A DNA stretch of 64,000 bases from a virus. Below, in pieces: positions 37,576-46,765 of the stretch. Below the pieces are notes generated by a model. It worked only from the letters and a program-made list of their open reading frames with translations, made no database searches and had not been told where the DNA came from. Numbering within the stretch: the first letter of the stretch is position 1; each line of letters begins with the position of its first letter. The DNA lies in IMG/VR virus record IMGVR_UViG_3300044647_001578, positions 1 through 64,000 of that record; one strand, 5' to 3'. Both the position numbers and the translations under genes were made by a program.

Positions 37576-37617
37576 ATGTTTCTCCCTTGTAGTTGATGGT
37601 ATAAATCCATCTGTTTA

Positions 37618-38622
37618 TTATTTTTGATGGGTCCAAGATTGATATTCAATATTGGAAACTGCGTTTTTAATACAGGCTTTAATTTCCTCTTCGGTCAAAT
37701 CGCCAGCATCTTTTGCATCATGTGGATATATCTTACCATATTCATACGAAGCCCACAAGAGGTCTTTATTCTTTAATCTAGAGGCAATGCTATTGGCAAG
37801 CTCACGACCAGCGTGGTCAGCATCAGTCATTAAAGTAACTTTATTAAAATATCTATTTATTAATGCAATATTTTCTGTGGATATATGCCCGCCAAGTGTT
37901 GCAATAACATTGGGGAATCCCGCCTGATGAACACGGATTGCATCAAAGCTAGACTCTACAATAATAACATTGTCACCTATTTTTTTAGCACGGTGAATGT
38001 TAAACATAGTCTTGCTTCTGGGGAGGTTGGTACTGTTTTTAAATTTCTTTTCTGAAATAGATCTGCCTACGATGCCTACTGCAAGTCCGTCTGGGCTATG
38101 TACTGGAACTGTTACCATATCCTGCTTTGGAGAATAGCCTAAAGAGAAATGGGCAATTGAAGACATATCGATTCCTCTAGACTTAAAGTAGTCTTGTGCT
38201 TCTTTGCTTGCAACTAAATCATTATATAGATTCTTTAGTATCTCTTCTGGAAACTCTACGAAGTCTGGCTTGTCTTCTAGAATATCGTTTAGAAGATCAT
38301 CAAAGTTTTCTAATGTCTCCGCTTCTTTTGAATAGACATATCTCATGGCCTCAAAGTCATTCTTATGCAAAACTCTTTTAACTAGTTCTATTAATGATCC
38401 AGTTTCACCACACGATGGATTAAAGCATAGCCATGCCCCAGTTGTTTTACTAATACTACAACTTGCGCTGTGTCGGTTGGAATGAAATGGGCAGTAAAAA
38501 GAAACCTCTATGTCTGTTTCACCAGCTACCTGTAAGCCAAGGCTCTTTACAATTGCCTTTATATGTTGCTTAGAGTATTGCGTGGTATCAGCTTTCCTTG
38601 CGTAATTGCTTCGTGCCGCCAT
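37618..38622 (-). CDS. dnaG: DNA primase (DnaG-like)
   Basis: 334 residues from MAARSNYARKADTT. CHC2 zinc finger with C44, H47, C66 and C71 (YCPFH...WLCFNPSC), then a TOPRIM domain (VIIVESSFDAIRVHQAGF; TLMTDADHAGRE). It lacks the long DnaB-binding C-terminus of bacterial DnaG. It makes RNA primers. The start overlaps the previous gene by about 64 bases, an unusually long overlap. Confidence 0.9.
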   Translation of the reverse strand: MAARSNYARKADTTQYSKQHIKAIVKSLGLQVAGETDIEVSFYCPFHSNRHSASCSISKTTGAWLCFNPSCGETGSLIELVKRVLHKNDFEAMRYVYSKEAETLENFDDLLNDILEDKPDFVEFPEEILKNLYNDLVASKEAQDYFKSRGIDMSSIAHFSLGYSPKQDMVTVPVHSPDGLAVGIVGRSISEKKFKNSTNLPRSKTMFNIHRAKKIGDNVIIVESSFDAIRVHQAGFPNVIATLGGHISTENIALINRYFNKVTLMTDADHAGRELANSIASRLKNKDLLWASYEYGKIYPHDAKDAGDLTEEEIKACIKNAVSNIEYQSWTHQK

Positions 38623-38849
38623 GCCTTCTTCTTTCCTACGTAAGTGCCATAGAGTGTCATTAAGAACATCCATGTTGTGCCATCAAATTCTACCGAAAAG
38701 TTGGTGTCTATGTCAAGTACCCTAAGATACCCTTTGTCTCTCATCTGGTGCGTAAGCATGCTTTCATATTGATGCTTAATGCGAACCATATCAGAGTCAT
38801 CTAAAAATTCAACTCTAACTTGGAATCTTTTTATCGGTTTGTGATTCAT
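38559..38849 (-). CDS. Hypothetical protein between helicase and primase
   Basis: 96 residues from MNHKPIKRFQVRVEFLDDSD, beta-rich, ending GKLIPRNTLSNI. I recall similar actinophage proteins (RFQxRxEFLD...YVGKxKAW) of unknown function. ATG 38849 or 38870 are both possible; neither has a good Shine-Dalgarno. It overlaps both the helicase and the primase genes. Confidence 0.6.
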   Translation of the reverse strand: MNHKPIKRFQVRVEFLDDSDMVRIKHQYESMLTHQMRDKGYLRVLDIDTNFSVEFDGTTWMFLMTLYGTYVGKKKAWRHEAITQGKLIPRNTLSNI

Positions 38850-40077
38850 TATTTTGGAAAGGATTCTCATAAATTTCTTTGACGATACCCCTGTTGATAT
38901 CCCAATCTAAGTATAAACCAAATTCATGTCCATGTCGATTTTTACGTGAGACAATCTCAATCATATTAGTGCCTGGATATCTATGAACAGCCATAGCCAT
39001 ATCAGCATCATACTCAATAGCCTTTGACCAAGCCACCTGAGACATCATTGGAGGGTTGTCCTGATCCGAAACATCATCCGCAGTCGCTGCTGTGATATCA
39101 ATAATAGGAATATTGTTTGAGACTGCAAGCATCTTAAACTCACGAGAAACATTTCTGTTTCTTTCAACTTCAGAGTTACTTCTTTTATTATCATTAAACA
39201 GCTGATGGTAATCAAGGATAACTATATCTGGTTTGTGCTGATCTATCTTGCCCTGAATAGTTGCTGGTGTTACTTCGGTATTGCCCTCATTTGAAATAAG
39301 GATAAAACTATTCTTGTCAGCAAATTTCTTTGAAGACCATGAACGGAAGTCATCAATATTAATGTCTCCCTTAGAAAAATCAGACGCTTTAAATAAACCA
39401 GACCCTAGCATTGTATAAATACGATCACGCATATTCTCTGGTGACATCTCAAGAGAAACAATCATTGGCTTAAATCCTTGTTCCCAGGCCTTACACGCAA
39501 GGTAAGAAGTAAACCACGTCTTACCACGCCCTGGCCAGCCGATAGCGACTATAAGGTGTCCTGGAGCCATACCTGTTGGGTATGCCAAGTCTATGGCCTC
39601 AAAACCTGTTTTGATGCCTGGAGAACCACCCATTTCAGCAGAGCGCACTCTCAATAGCTCCATATGTCTAATTGCTGCTTCGGCATCTGTAATGTCTAAG
39701 TCTCGAACATTATTTGTAAATCTACTAAGGCCAGCTAATTGAGACTGCATATTTTCAAGAACTCTTGAGGCTGCATCTTCTTTTAAGGATGAGCCAGCAC
39801 GAAGAATAATAGTCTTAAGCTTGTTTGAAATAAATTCATTTTTAAGTGTATCTAAATAGTATCCTGTCTGGCCTTTAACATCTACTGGCTCAAAGTCTTT
39901 GAATTTTTCCTGAAGGATTCCTGCCTCTGGTACTGCTTTAAACTTATAGTAATATGACTTAAGGCCATCCCAAATATCTTTATGTGATGTAAACAGATCG
40001 TCTACGTTATCCGCAAGGAGTGTACTAATGTCTTTATTCTTGCATACCGCTGAGATTAACTCTGCTTCTGTATTCAC
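38815..40077 (-). CDS. dnaB: Replicative DNA helicase (DnaB-like)
   Basis: 420 residues. A short N-terminal helical domain, then a RecA-fold ATPase: Walker A GWPGRGKT at 180-187, VSLEMSPENM (H1a/Glu region), Walker B DIVILDYHQLF, and RKNRHGHEFG with the arginine finger. Hexameric 5'-3' unwinding. TGA/ATG overlap with the putative loader before it. Confidence 0.92.
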   Translation of the reverse strand: MNTEAELISAVCKNKDISTLLADNVDDLFTSHKDIWDGLKSYYYKFKAVPEAGILQEKFKDFEPVDVKGQTGYYLDTLKNEFISNKLKTIILRAGSSLKEDAASRVLENMQSQLAGLSRFTNNVRDLDITDAEAAIRHMELLRVRSAEMGGSPGIKTGFEAIDLAYPTGMAPGHLIVAIGWPGRGKTWFTSYLACKAWEQGFKPMIVSLEMSPENMRDRIYTMLGSGLFKASDFSKGDINIDDFRSWSSKKFADKNSFILISNEGNTEVTPATIQGKIDQHKPDIVILDYHQLFNDNKRSNSEVERNRNVSREFKMLAVSNNIPIIDITAATADDVSDQDNPPMMSQVAWSKAIEYDADMAMAVHRYPGTNMIEIVSRKNRHGHEFGLYLDWDINRGIVKEIYENPFQNNESQTDKKIPS

Positions 40078-40397
40078 TCTAGTCCGCCTTGCTCTACCAT
40101 CTTCTTCGTTTCTTCTAGTAACAAACGACGCTTCTCTTTATCTTTTTCAATCTCAGTTTTGACTGTATCCATCTTATCAAAGTTATACAAAAAGAACTGT
40201 ATCGTGTGGCCGTGCTTTGTAAGGTTAAAATAATACTCAAGCAATTCTTTAGCACGATCAAATCCTACACTATCAATAACATCTTGCATGGCCCATTTTT
40301 CACGGAACTTGTTTATTGATGGGGCCTTGCCATACTTCTCTTTATAAAGGTTTTGATAAAGGGAAAGCAGGATGTATGGCTCTTTACTATTTGCCAC
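40074..40397 (-). CDS. Putative helicase-loader-like protein
   Basis: 107 residues, helical and charged: NSKEPYILLSLYQNLYKEKY, then FDRAKELLEYYF and a Lys/Glu-rich end. Placed directly before dnaB with a 4-base overlap, where helicase loaders are often coded. No sequence signature supports this beyond size and position. Confidence 0.5.
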   Translation of the reverse strand: MANSKEPYILLSLYQNLYKEKYGKAPSINKFREKWAMQDVIDSVGFDRAKELLEYYFNLTKHGHTIQFFLYNFDKMDTVKTEIEKDKEKRRLLLEETKKMVEQGGLE

Positions 40398-40590
40398 GCT
40401 TTAGCTCTTCCTCAACCTCTTCTGTTTTTTGAATTAGTTTGTTCTCAACAAAAGTGTAGACTCTTTCTGTTGCGGCTTCTACAGTTTCTCCTTGCCTGAC
40501 ATCGTCCTCAATGCCCACGCCAATTTTAATGCTTTCATAGTTACCAAGATTTCTAGTAAATGAAAGATCGACTTTTACTCTCGTTGTCAT
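40387..40590 (-). CDS. Hypothetical conserved actinophage protein
   Basis: 67 residues, MTTRVKVDLSFTRNLGNYES, then IKIGVGIEDDVRQGET and a helical end. The pattern is familiar from actinophage replication regions, function unknown. It overlaps neighbours on both sides. Confidence 0.65.
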   Translation of the reverse strand: MTTRVKVDLSFTRNLGNYESIKIGVGIEDDVRQGETVEAATERVYTFVENKLIQKTEEVEEELKRGK

Positions 40591-40700
40591 TTGTGTTCCG
40601 CCTTCTTATGTCTGCTAAGTGTATCGCTGGCAAATATGCCCCATCGAACTTCTATGTCCCGTTTACAAATATCGCAAGTAACTGCCCTAATCTTTTCCAT
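40587..40700 (-). CDS. 37-residue C2H2-type zinc finger
   Basis: MEKIRAVTCDICKRDIEVRW, then LSRHKKAEH: C-x2-C-x17-H-x4-H. A single finger, probably DNA- or protein-binding. TAATG overlap before it and ATGA overlap after it. Confidence 0.55.
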   Translation of the reverse strand: MEKIRAVTCDICKRDIEVRWGIFASDTLSRHKKAEHK

Positions 40701-41185
40701 TACTCTGCCTTCCATACTGGAACAAACTTACCGTCTTCTGTCTTAGTATACAATACTAAGTTGTTTTTGAGAAGAGCTTGGACCTCTGCTTTTGAAGGAA
40801 CTTCTTTTGAGTGTCCTGAATCTAATATATGTTGGTGTATATCTAATATGTTTTTTTGATTAAACATATACTGTGACCAATTTTCGCTGTCTGGTTGTCC
40901 TATTGGATATATTTTTTGAGGGGTAGAAACCTTATCTCCTAGTATATATTCTTGTATCGTCACCCTATGCTTATTAAGCATAAGGGCAACTTCTACAACA
41001 GTGTATGCTGTTTCCATATTCTTTTTAACTTGAGAATATGAATACATAACTCTCTTCTTGTCTGGGTAGCACCAAGCAATCATTTCATCCTTTGATCTGG
41101 ATGACTTTAAAACCTTATGTATCTTATCGTTTAAGAAGAAATACCGTAAGCTTTTTGATTTGCCGTCTCTTTTGATTCCAGCCAT
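40700..41185 (-). CDS. Helix-turn-helix (MerR/excisionase-like) protein
   Basis: 161 residues. The middle (about 60-95, TAYTVVEVALMLNKHRVTIQ, then GDKVSTPQKIYPIG) is a winged-HTH pattern as in MerR/excisionase proteins, followed by a helical end. Both flanks are unique to this family. It could regulate or act at the replication region. Confidence 0.6.
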   Translation of the reverse strand: MAGIKRDGKSKSLRYFFLNDKIHKVLKSSRSKDEMIAWCYPDKKRVMYSYSQVKKNMETAYTVVEVALMLNKHRVTIQEYILGDKVSTPQKIYPIGQPDSENWSQYMFNQKNILDIHQHILDSGHSKEVPSKAEVQALLKNNLVLYTKTEDGKFVPVWKAE

Positions 41186-41316
41186 TTTCCGAAAGCACTC
41201 GTTTCTTTATTGCACATCCAGCGTTTGCCGCACATGATACAGAATAATTCCATATGTAGTTTTTGAGAAAACACTCTGTCTACAAAAACTCTTCCATTAC
41301 ATTTCCCGCACCACAT
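41131..41316 (-). CDS. Zinc-ribbon protein
   Basis: 61 residues: MWCGKCNGRVFVDRVFSQ, then LFCIMCGKRWMC. CxxC...CxxC ribbon. It overlaps the phosphoesterase stop and runs 55 bases into the next gene. Confidence 0.6.
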   Translation of the reverse strand: MWCGKCNGRVFVDRVFSQKLHMELFCIMCGKRWMCNKETSAFGKWLESKETANQKAYGISS

Positions 41317-42116
41317 TATAAAGTAAACAGCTTCCCGTCAACGACACATGAATAATCAGGGGCGACGTGAATCATCTGAATATGTGGGTAGTCATTAACA
41401 ATGTGAGCAATTGCAAATCCTTTTTGCCAGTCGTGATGCTGCATGTACTTCATACCTGGACCCTTTTCATCACACATATGTCCAAGCTCATAACCACGAA
41501 GTGTTTCTCCTTCGCCATTATTTCTTAACTCGTATGTTACTAAGTGTGAGGCGATTCTGTGTGAGTGCCCTCTAATTAATGAGACCTGTAGGTCTTCCAT
41601 GTCTTTACGCACAGAGCCAGTTGCTGCAATTGAAAGTCCATGGTGTACGTGGATATCTCCAAAGCGTCGCTTTGGCAATTCGTTGTAATGTATGTATTCG
41701 TATCCCAATGAGTCAAGGCCCCATAAAGCTTCTGGGGTTACTTCATTTATATAGTCAGGAAGCTTTGCATCTACATAATTAAAAATTCTAACATCGTGAT
41801 TACCAAGCGCTGAAAATAGCTGAGCTTCTGGAAGCATGTCTCTTGTCTTTGCATAGAAGTCTCTTGCGCCCTTTGCTTCGTGACGCATCATTGGAACAAT
41901 AAGATCTCGGCTATCTGTCTTATGAAGGTTTAAAAACTCTGCTGATCTTCCTTCTGTATACTTACTGTAGCATGCTTGATCATCTGTGTCTCCAAGGTAG
42001 TCAACGACATCTGGCTTAAACCACTTCATTACTTTAAACCAAAGTGCAATCATCTTGTCATCCTGATATGGGAACTGCTGGTCGGATGAAATCATCCACT
42101 TTAAATCGTTGCTCAT
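41316..42116 (-). CDS. Calcineurin-like metallophosphoesterase
   Basis: 266 residues. The metal-site blocks are in order: SSDQQFPYQDD, DYLGDTDDQA, SALGNHDVR, HVHHGLS, and RGHSHRIASH. The first block has Asp-Gln instead of Asp-x-His. Family members cut phosphodiesters; phage ones may act on DNA (SbcD/Mre11-like) or nucleotides. It is first in the replication module, after a double hairpin terminator. Confidence 0.82.
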   Translation of the reverse strand: MSNDLKWMISSDQQFPYQDDKMIALWFKVMKWFKPDVVDYLGDTDDQACYSKYTEGRSAEFLNLHKTDSRDLIVPMMRHEAKGARDFYAKTRDMLPEAQLFSALGNHDVRIFNYVDAKLPDYINEVTPEALWGLDSLGYEYIHYNELPKRRFGDIHVHHGLSIAATGSVRKDMEDLQVSLIRGHSHRIASHLVTYELRNNGEGETLRGYELGHMCDEKGPGMKYMQHHDWQKGFAIAHIVNDYPHIQMIHVAPDYSCVVDGKLFTL

Positions 42117-42136
42117 TATCTGCCTTAATATGTAAA

Positions 42137-42158
42137 AAAGTCACGGGTACGTGACTTT
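42137..42158 (-). terminator. Intrinsic terminator ending the tail module
   Basis: AAAGTCACG (42137-42145), loop GGTA, CGTGACTTT (42150-42158). On the minus strand it is followed by a T-run. Confidence 0.85.
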
Positions 42159-42159
42159 G

Positions 42160-42180
42160 ATGTTACATTTATTGTAACAT
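42160..42180 (-). terminator. Second hairpin next to the tail terminator
   Basis: ATGTTACA (42160-42167), TTTAT, TGTAACAT (42173-42180). It adds a second stem in tandem with the terminator, or is an operator for the replication operon. Confidence 0.5.
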
Positions 42181-42202
42181 ATTGGTACAGCTTGTCAATA
42201 GG

Positions 42203-42640
42203 TTATGCGGTTGCTGCCACTCCAGTAGCAAATACAATAACCTTAATTGTAGATGCAGTTGCTGATCTAAACAGAACAAAAGCTGATGTTGTTGTTACTT
42301 TTGAAACCTGTGTAAATATTTGAGATTTAGCCCAAGTTGGCTGACTAATTCCTTCAATATAAAACTGAACCCATACTGCGGGTGGGGAGGCCCACTTTTG
42401 ATTTCCAAATTTAAATTCTTTTGCTTTTGGAGTTCCTGATTCTACATTGATTGATACAGGGCCAGAATTCCAGACCATAGTTGTAACTTGATCTTTCTTT
42501 CCTTCTTCTTGAGCATTTTGCAATATAATGCTTTGGGCTGTACTTTGTTTTTCTATTGTTCCTAGATCTATAATAAGGTTATTAATAATCTCTGCTGTTA
42601 CTGGGTCCCCAGGAGTTATAGCTCTTGATTTTATTGCCAT
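42203..42640 (-). CDS. Putative tail/baseplate-associated protein
   Basis: 145 residues, helical N-terminal part (about 15-50), then beta-rich with VWVQFYIEGISQPTWAKSQI. No recognised domain. It is the last gene of the tail module, after the fibre and two small genes, and is followed by a strong terminator, so it is probably a minor structural or fibre-tip protein. Confidence 0.55.
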   Translation of the reverse strand: MAIKSRAITPGDPVTAEIINNLIIDLGTIEKQSTAQSIILQNAQEEGKKDQVTTMVWNSGPVSINVESGTPKAKEFKFGNQKWASPPAVWVQFYIEGISQPTWAKSQIFTQVSKVTTTSAFVLFRSATASTIKVIVFATGVAATA

Positions 42641-42643
42641 TCT

Positions 42644-42802
42644 TTACTCCTTTGGCTGTTCCGCTGGAACTTCCTGTGATTTATTTGCTTCAGCAAGCTG
42701 TGTTATTTCTGCTCTAAGGATTGCTACGTGCGTCTCATACTGTGAGACGATCTCACCGATACGCTGTTGCAAAGCCTGTACTACTAGTTCTACTTTATCC
42801 AT
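42644..42802 (-). CDS. 52-residue coiled-coil protein
   Basis: MDKVELVVQALQQRIGEIVS, then an uninterrupted helix with EITQLAEANKSQ. A good AGGAG Shine-Dalgarno, and TGGTATACT further upstream as a possible extended -10. Position in the tail module suggests a small structural or chaperone protein. Confidence 0.6.
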   Translation of the reverse strand: MDKVELVVQALQQRIGEIVSQYETHVAILRAEITQLAEANKSQEVPAEQPKE

Positions 42803-42833
42803 TATATCTCCTTGATAGATTTACAGTATACCA

Positions 42834-43037
42834 TTATGGCGCATTACTGTCTAGCCCATTTAAGGCTTTATACGATTCTGTTGTCATTTCTTCATCTGTA
42901 ATTCCATCGTGCCTTACAAAAACTTCTGTTAGCAAGGAGCCACAATCTGGGCAGTTTGCATAAGCAAAGCTTGAATCTACAGATGATGCGTAAAGTTCTT
43001 TATCATCTATACAGACCGCACAAAAAAACTTAAACAT
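42834..43037 (-). CDS. Zinc-ribbon protein next to the tail fibre
   Basis: 67 residues: MFKFFCAVCIDDKELY, then YANCPDCGSLLTEVFVRHDG. CxxC...CxxC ribbon. TAATG overlap with the fibre gene, so it is co-expressed. Unknown. Confidence 0.6.
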   Translation of the reverse strand: MFKFFCAVCIDDKELYASSVDSSFAYANCPDCGSLLTEVFVRHDGITDEEMTTESYKALNGLDSNAP

Positions 43038-45772
43038 TATCTTGCCTCCAATTCCAATATTTTTTGTTCCATGGCTTCAACCTTTTCTTTTAGCTCTCTA
43101 ACTATTGGTATTAAAAGCATTGGTATTTTTTGTTCATTTTTAAGTGATGTTGGCTCTCCGTTTAAATTTCTTTGCACAAATAGTCCTAGTCCCGCATCTT
43201 CTAAGTCTTCTACGATTGGTCCAAATCCATGCTGCCCCCATACGCTTGAATCTGTTTCTGGGTGATTATGCTTGTAGGTATAGAATGCTGGATTTATATC
43301 AAGAACTCTGTCATAATATGTTTTTGGAGCGTATGTAATATTTTCTTTAAATCTTCTTGAAGATGTATCAGCTACAAGGCCTCCTCCTGCTATGTACCTG
43401 TAGTCTCTTGCTCTAACATCATTTCTAATTTCAGCAGCGTAACTTCTTTGCGAGGAATCTGCTGCAAATCTAAATGTCTTGGTTTTAGTGTTAACATAAA
43501 AAGATGATCCAGGAACAGTTGTATCCTGCCCAGCTATAAAGGCATACGTTCCAGTTGAATAGCTACCGCTTTCCCAGCCAAAATGCATTATTGTATCGTT
43601 AGAAGGATTTTGAAATAAAATTCTAGGCCCTACTGATGTATCTGCGTATAGGTCTGAGGCTGAGCTAATATTAAACCCAGCTATCTTTCCGCTTGTAGCA
43701 GTAATTGCTCCTCTTAATGATAATGCTCCAGATGAAGATAGACTAAATGTATTTACGTTTCCTGAGTAGGCTTTAATTCCAGTATTATCTATAAAAAGTC
43801 CGTTGCTTGTATCGCCAACTACTTTTAACGTACTTAATTCAATAGAACCAGTTACTATCTTTGCGCCCTCAATTTTTGTAACATTGTTATTTATGGCAGA
43901 TGCAACTTCGGTGGCAGCAACTTTTAAAGCTACCGCATTATTAGTGTTGGTTATTTTGAGCTCTGCAGCCGTAACGCCATCGGCTGCGGCAACTGCTTTG
44001 TCATAAGCCAAGTCAGCTCTAGCTTTTGCTGTATTAGCTTTAGTAGTTGCATCGGTTGCTGCTGCTGCAATAGCTGCTGCTTTAGCAGCATCGGCTCTTG
44101 CTTGTGCATCGGCTGCTGCTGCGCTTGTTGTTGGATATCCTCCAATTATTGCTCCTGCGGCGTACAGTATACCTTCTTTTGAAACCCTAAAATTAGCATT
44201 TGCGGCAACTTGAGATCCAACCCACAATCTATAGTCTGGGTCTGAGCCGCTTAGCTTTACAATAGATGGAAGTGTAGCAGTTGTATCTCCTAAAGTTATG
44301 TTTCCGCTGCTTTCAATTTTTGTATTAGAGCTTTGAATATATCCATCTGTTTGCGATGTTGCATTAATTGTCCAACCACCTACGAATCCTTTACGAGCAT
44401 CTATCAATCCATCTGACGCTTGAATGAAAACGCTCTGTGCTCCAGCCGCATCGTGTGCGTACAAGCCACCAGATTGCATTACAACTCTTGCTCCAGACAC
44501 CGACCCGTCTGCTGCAAATGTTCCACCAGCAATTATGCTTCCTGTAGTTACTCTAAGATTTCCAGTAAATGTTCCGCCAGTTGCATTTATTTTACCAGTT
44601 GTATATACGTCCGATCCGTCCCAATATAAAAATGAGCTTGCGCTTCCAACTCTAAACTGTCCCGTATTTAACCAGTAGTTGTGCCCGAAGTTTGTTGTTG
44701 ATCTATCTAATATAATTCCGTTGTATGTGCCAGCTGTTTGTGTTGGAGTAATTGTATTAGATGTATTTATAGATTGCGTAATGCCTGTTCCTATTTTAAA
44801 TAGGTCTGCTGTCTTCCCGCCAATAGATAATATAGATCTTAATTGGACATTGCCTGCTGGGGCATTAGGGTCTGAGACGGGGCCAAAACTTCCAGACGCA
44901 ACTTGTCCCGCAACTCCAGTGTTCCAAGAAATACTGTTGAACGGGCTCTTTGCTGTGACTTGCCAATAGTAAACTGTATTTGGAGTTAAGCCTGTTATAG
45001 AAAAATTTGTTGTTGCTTTGCCGTCTACCTGCCCATATTCCCATAATGGATTTGTAACTGTTGCAGGATTATTTGGAGACCATCTAATTACATAGCCATT
45101 TGTATCTGCGTCTGTACTTGCAGTCCAAGATACATCAATTTTTATACTAAATCCACTCTTATCTTCAGGATCAATTGAAGGAGTTACAGCTACACCAGTT
45201 GGCGCTTTAGGAACTTTTGTTGTGTCTATTTCAGAATTAAGAATCTCTACAGGCCCCGCCGTTACTTCTGATATATTTAGATCATCCCACCTATCTCTTG
45301 ATCTAACCTTTACCCATCTTGGGGCATAGCTTGATGCTTGAATAGTAACGTTAGTTGAAGTTCCAACATAAACAATATTCTGGACAGCAAAATCACTTGT
45401 AAGACTTTCAAATATAACTACATCATCTTGTGTGCTCAATGGATTTATAGTAAATTTAACTCCATAGGATTTAAATCCTGAAGTTAGAGTTAAGCCTTGG
45501 ACTGGTAGTGTTCCATTTTCTATTACATGATTTACTAAGTATGCAGGCGATCTTTCACTTTCAGTTATTAACTTTGTTTCTTCGTCTTCGTGTAAATATG
45601 TGAAAAAAAACTTATACGTTTTATCTTTTACTGGGACCATTCTTATTGTTTTGGTATACGAGTTTGCAGATGTTGATTTAGCTTTTTCTGCAGCGGCGTT
45701 TGGATCTGTTTCAAGATCAGCTGGGATTGATTCGCCGCCACCATCAGTCATCATTGGGCCCGTATATCTCAT
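43037..45772 (-). CDS. Tail fibre / receptor-binding protein with S74-type intramolecular chaperone
   Basis: 911 residues. The N-terminal third has beta-sandwich and fibronectin-III segments (about 195-290, GVAVTPSIDPEDKSGFSI; ISGLTPNTVYYWQVTAKS is nearly verbatim). The middle is a trimeric-fibre type Gly/Ser/Thr beta repeat region with an Ala-rich coiled coil (about 540-600). The C-terminus (about 800-911) carries DTSSRRFKENI...WGQHGFGPIVEDLED and a final coiled coil, the peptidase_S74 chaperone that cleaves itself at the Ser after trimerisation. It binds the host surface. Confidence 0.85.
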   Translation of the reverse strand: MRYTGPMMTDGGGESIPADLETDPNAAAEKAKSTSANSYTKTIRMVPVKDKTYKFFFTYLHEDEETKLITESERSPAYLVNHVIENGTLPVQGLTLTSGFKSYGVKFTINPLSTQDDVVIFESLTSDFAVQNIVYVGTSTNVTIQASSYAPRWVKVRSRDRWDDLNISEVTAGPVEILNSEIDTTKVPKAPTGVAVTPSIDPEDKSGFSIKIDVSWTASTDADTNGYVIRWSPNNPATVTNPLWEYGQVDGKATTNFSITGLTPNTVYYWQVTAKSPFNSISWNTGVAGQVASGSFGPVSDPNAPAGNVQLRSILSIGGKTADLFKIGTGITQSINTSNTITPTQTAGTYNGIILDRSTTNFGHNYWLNTGQFRVGSASSFLYWDGSDVYTTGKINATGGTFTGNLRVTTGSIIAGGTFAADGSVSGARVVMQSGGLYAHDAAGAQSVFIQASDGLIDARKGFVGGWTINATSQTDGYIQSSNTKIESSGNITLGDTTATLPSIVKLSGSDPDYRLWVGSQVAANANFRVSKEGILYAAGAIIGGYPTTSAAAADAQARADAAKAAAIAAAATDATTKANTAKARADLAYDKAVAAADGVTAAELKITNTNNAVALKVAATEVASAINNNVTKIEGAKIVTGSIELSTLKVVGDTSNGLFIDNTGIKAYSGNVNTFSLSSSGALSLRGAITATSGKIAGFNISSASDLYADTSVGPRILFQNPSNDTIMHFGWESGSYSTGTYAFIAGQDTTVPGSSFYVNTKTKTFRFAADSSQRSYAAEIRNDVRARDYRYIAGGGLVADTSSRRFKENITYAPKTYYDRVLDINPAFYTYKHNHPETDSSVWGQHGFGPIVEDLEDAGLGLFVQRNLNGEPTSLKNEQKIPMLLIPIVRELKEKVEAMEQKILELEAR

Positions 45773-46765
45773 TTAGAAACCCAAGCCTAGCCTATATTCA
45801 ATGTCCATCTGCTTGCCTAAAGTTTTTGTAATAACATCAGTTAGCACAGACCTGCTTATCATTCCATAGTCTGTCCTAAAAGAGTCTTCGTCGTTTATTC
45901 TAAGTCCGTCCAGAAGGGCTGTTGTTGCCCCAGAGCTTTTGGCTTTAACTCCAATTGATATTTTAACTATTGATGATTTATCTGGTGTGCCAGATGTAAA
46001 TCCGCTGGTATATAAGTTGCTTAACTTTAATGGCTTAACCTTATAGCCTATCGGAGAATCTCCAGTATACTGCGTAGATGTTTCTCCAGGATATCTAATT
46101 TCATAATAGTTATTATTTGAATCATATGCTCTTAAGAATATATAGTCTAAGTTTAAATCGCTCTGATAATAAGCCAGGGTCATGCTGTCGTTTGCGCTAT
46201 ACCCAGAGATGTCTAGATTAAAGTCATAGAAATAATCTTTTGATTGTGATGCTGCTGCGCCAATTGACATATAGTACGGACCTATTTTAGGAGATGATAT
46301 GGTAACTAGACTTGGGTAACCTCCAGAACTATCTACCCAAGACTGATTGTCCTCAAATGAAGATATAGATCTACTTGCAAAGTCAGTTGTGCCAATGGTT
46401 ATATTTGGGAATAAGCCAATCTCATTGATTATTCCAGATACATCCACTGGGATTGTTGTTTTATATACAACACCGTATGTGCTTTGACCAGTTGTTTGGC
46501 TTGTCTGTATATCTACACTTGTTATGTTTACTTCTGATCGATAGAATTCAAAATTAAGCTGTGTATCATTTACGGTTGCTGGTACTGATCCGATTCCTAA
46601 AGCAATATCTTTTGCTGTAGTGGTCGCTTGCCCAGCCAAGTATTCCGTTATATACCTTTTACCAAACTTGGTTAAAATGTTTTTAGATCTTGCAATCTCT
46701 TTTCCATCTTCATAGAATATGTATTCTCCATAAATATTATTGTCCATATACGTTTGCCCCCACAA
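45773..46765 (-). CDS. Minor tail protein
   Basis: 330 residues, beta-rich. The start region (YIFYEDGKEIARSKNILTKF, GKRYITEYLAGQATT) and a later jelly-roll-like segment (about 125-260) suggest a baseplate or fibre-attachment protein. It overlaps the small gene before it by 29 bases and stops right at the fibre start. Assignment is from position and fold type. Confidence 0.65.
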   Translation of the reverse strand: MWGQTYMDNNIYGEYIFYEDGKEIARSKNILTKFGKRYITEYLAGQATTTAKDIALGIGSVPATVNDTQLNFEFYRSEVNITSVDIQTSQTTGQSTYGVVYKTTIPVDVSGIINEIGLFPNITIGTTDFASRSISSFEDNQSWVDSSGGYPSLVTISSPKIGPYYMSIGAAASQSKDYFYDFNLDISGYSANDSMTLAYYQSDLNLDYIFLRAYDSNNNYYEIRYPGETSTQYTGDSPIGYKVKPLKLSNLYTSGFTSGTPDKSSIVKISIGVKAKSSGATTALLDGLRINDEDSFRTDYGMISRSVLTDVITKTLGKQMDIEYRLGLGF

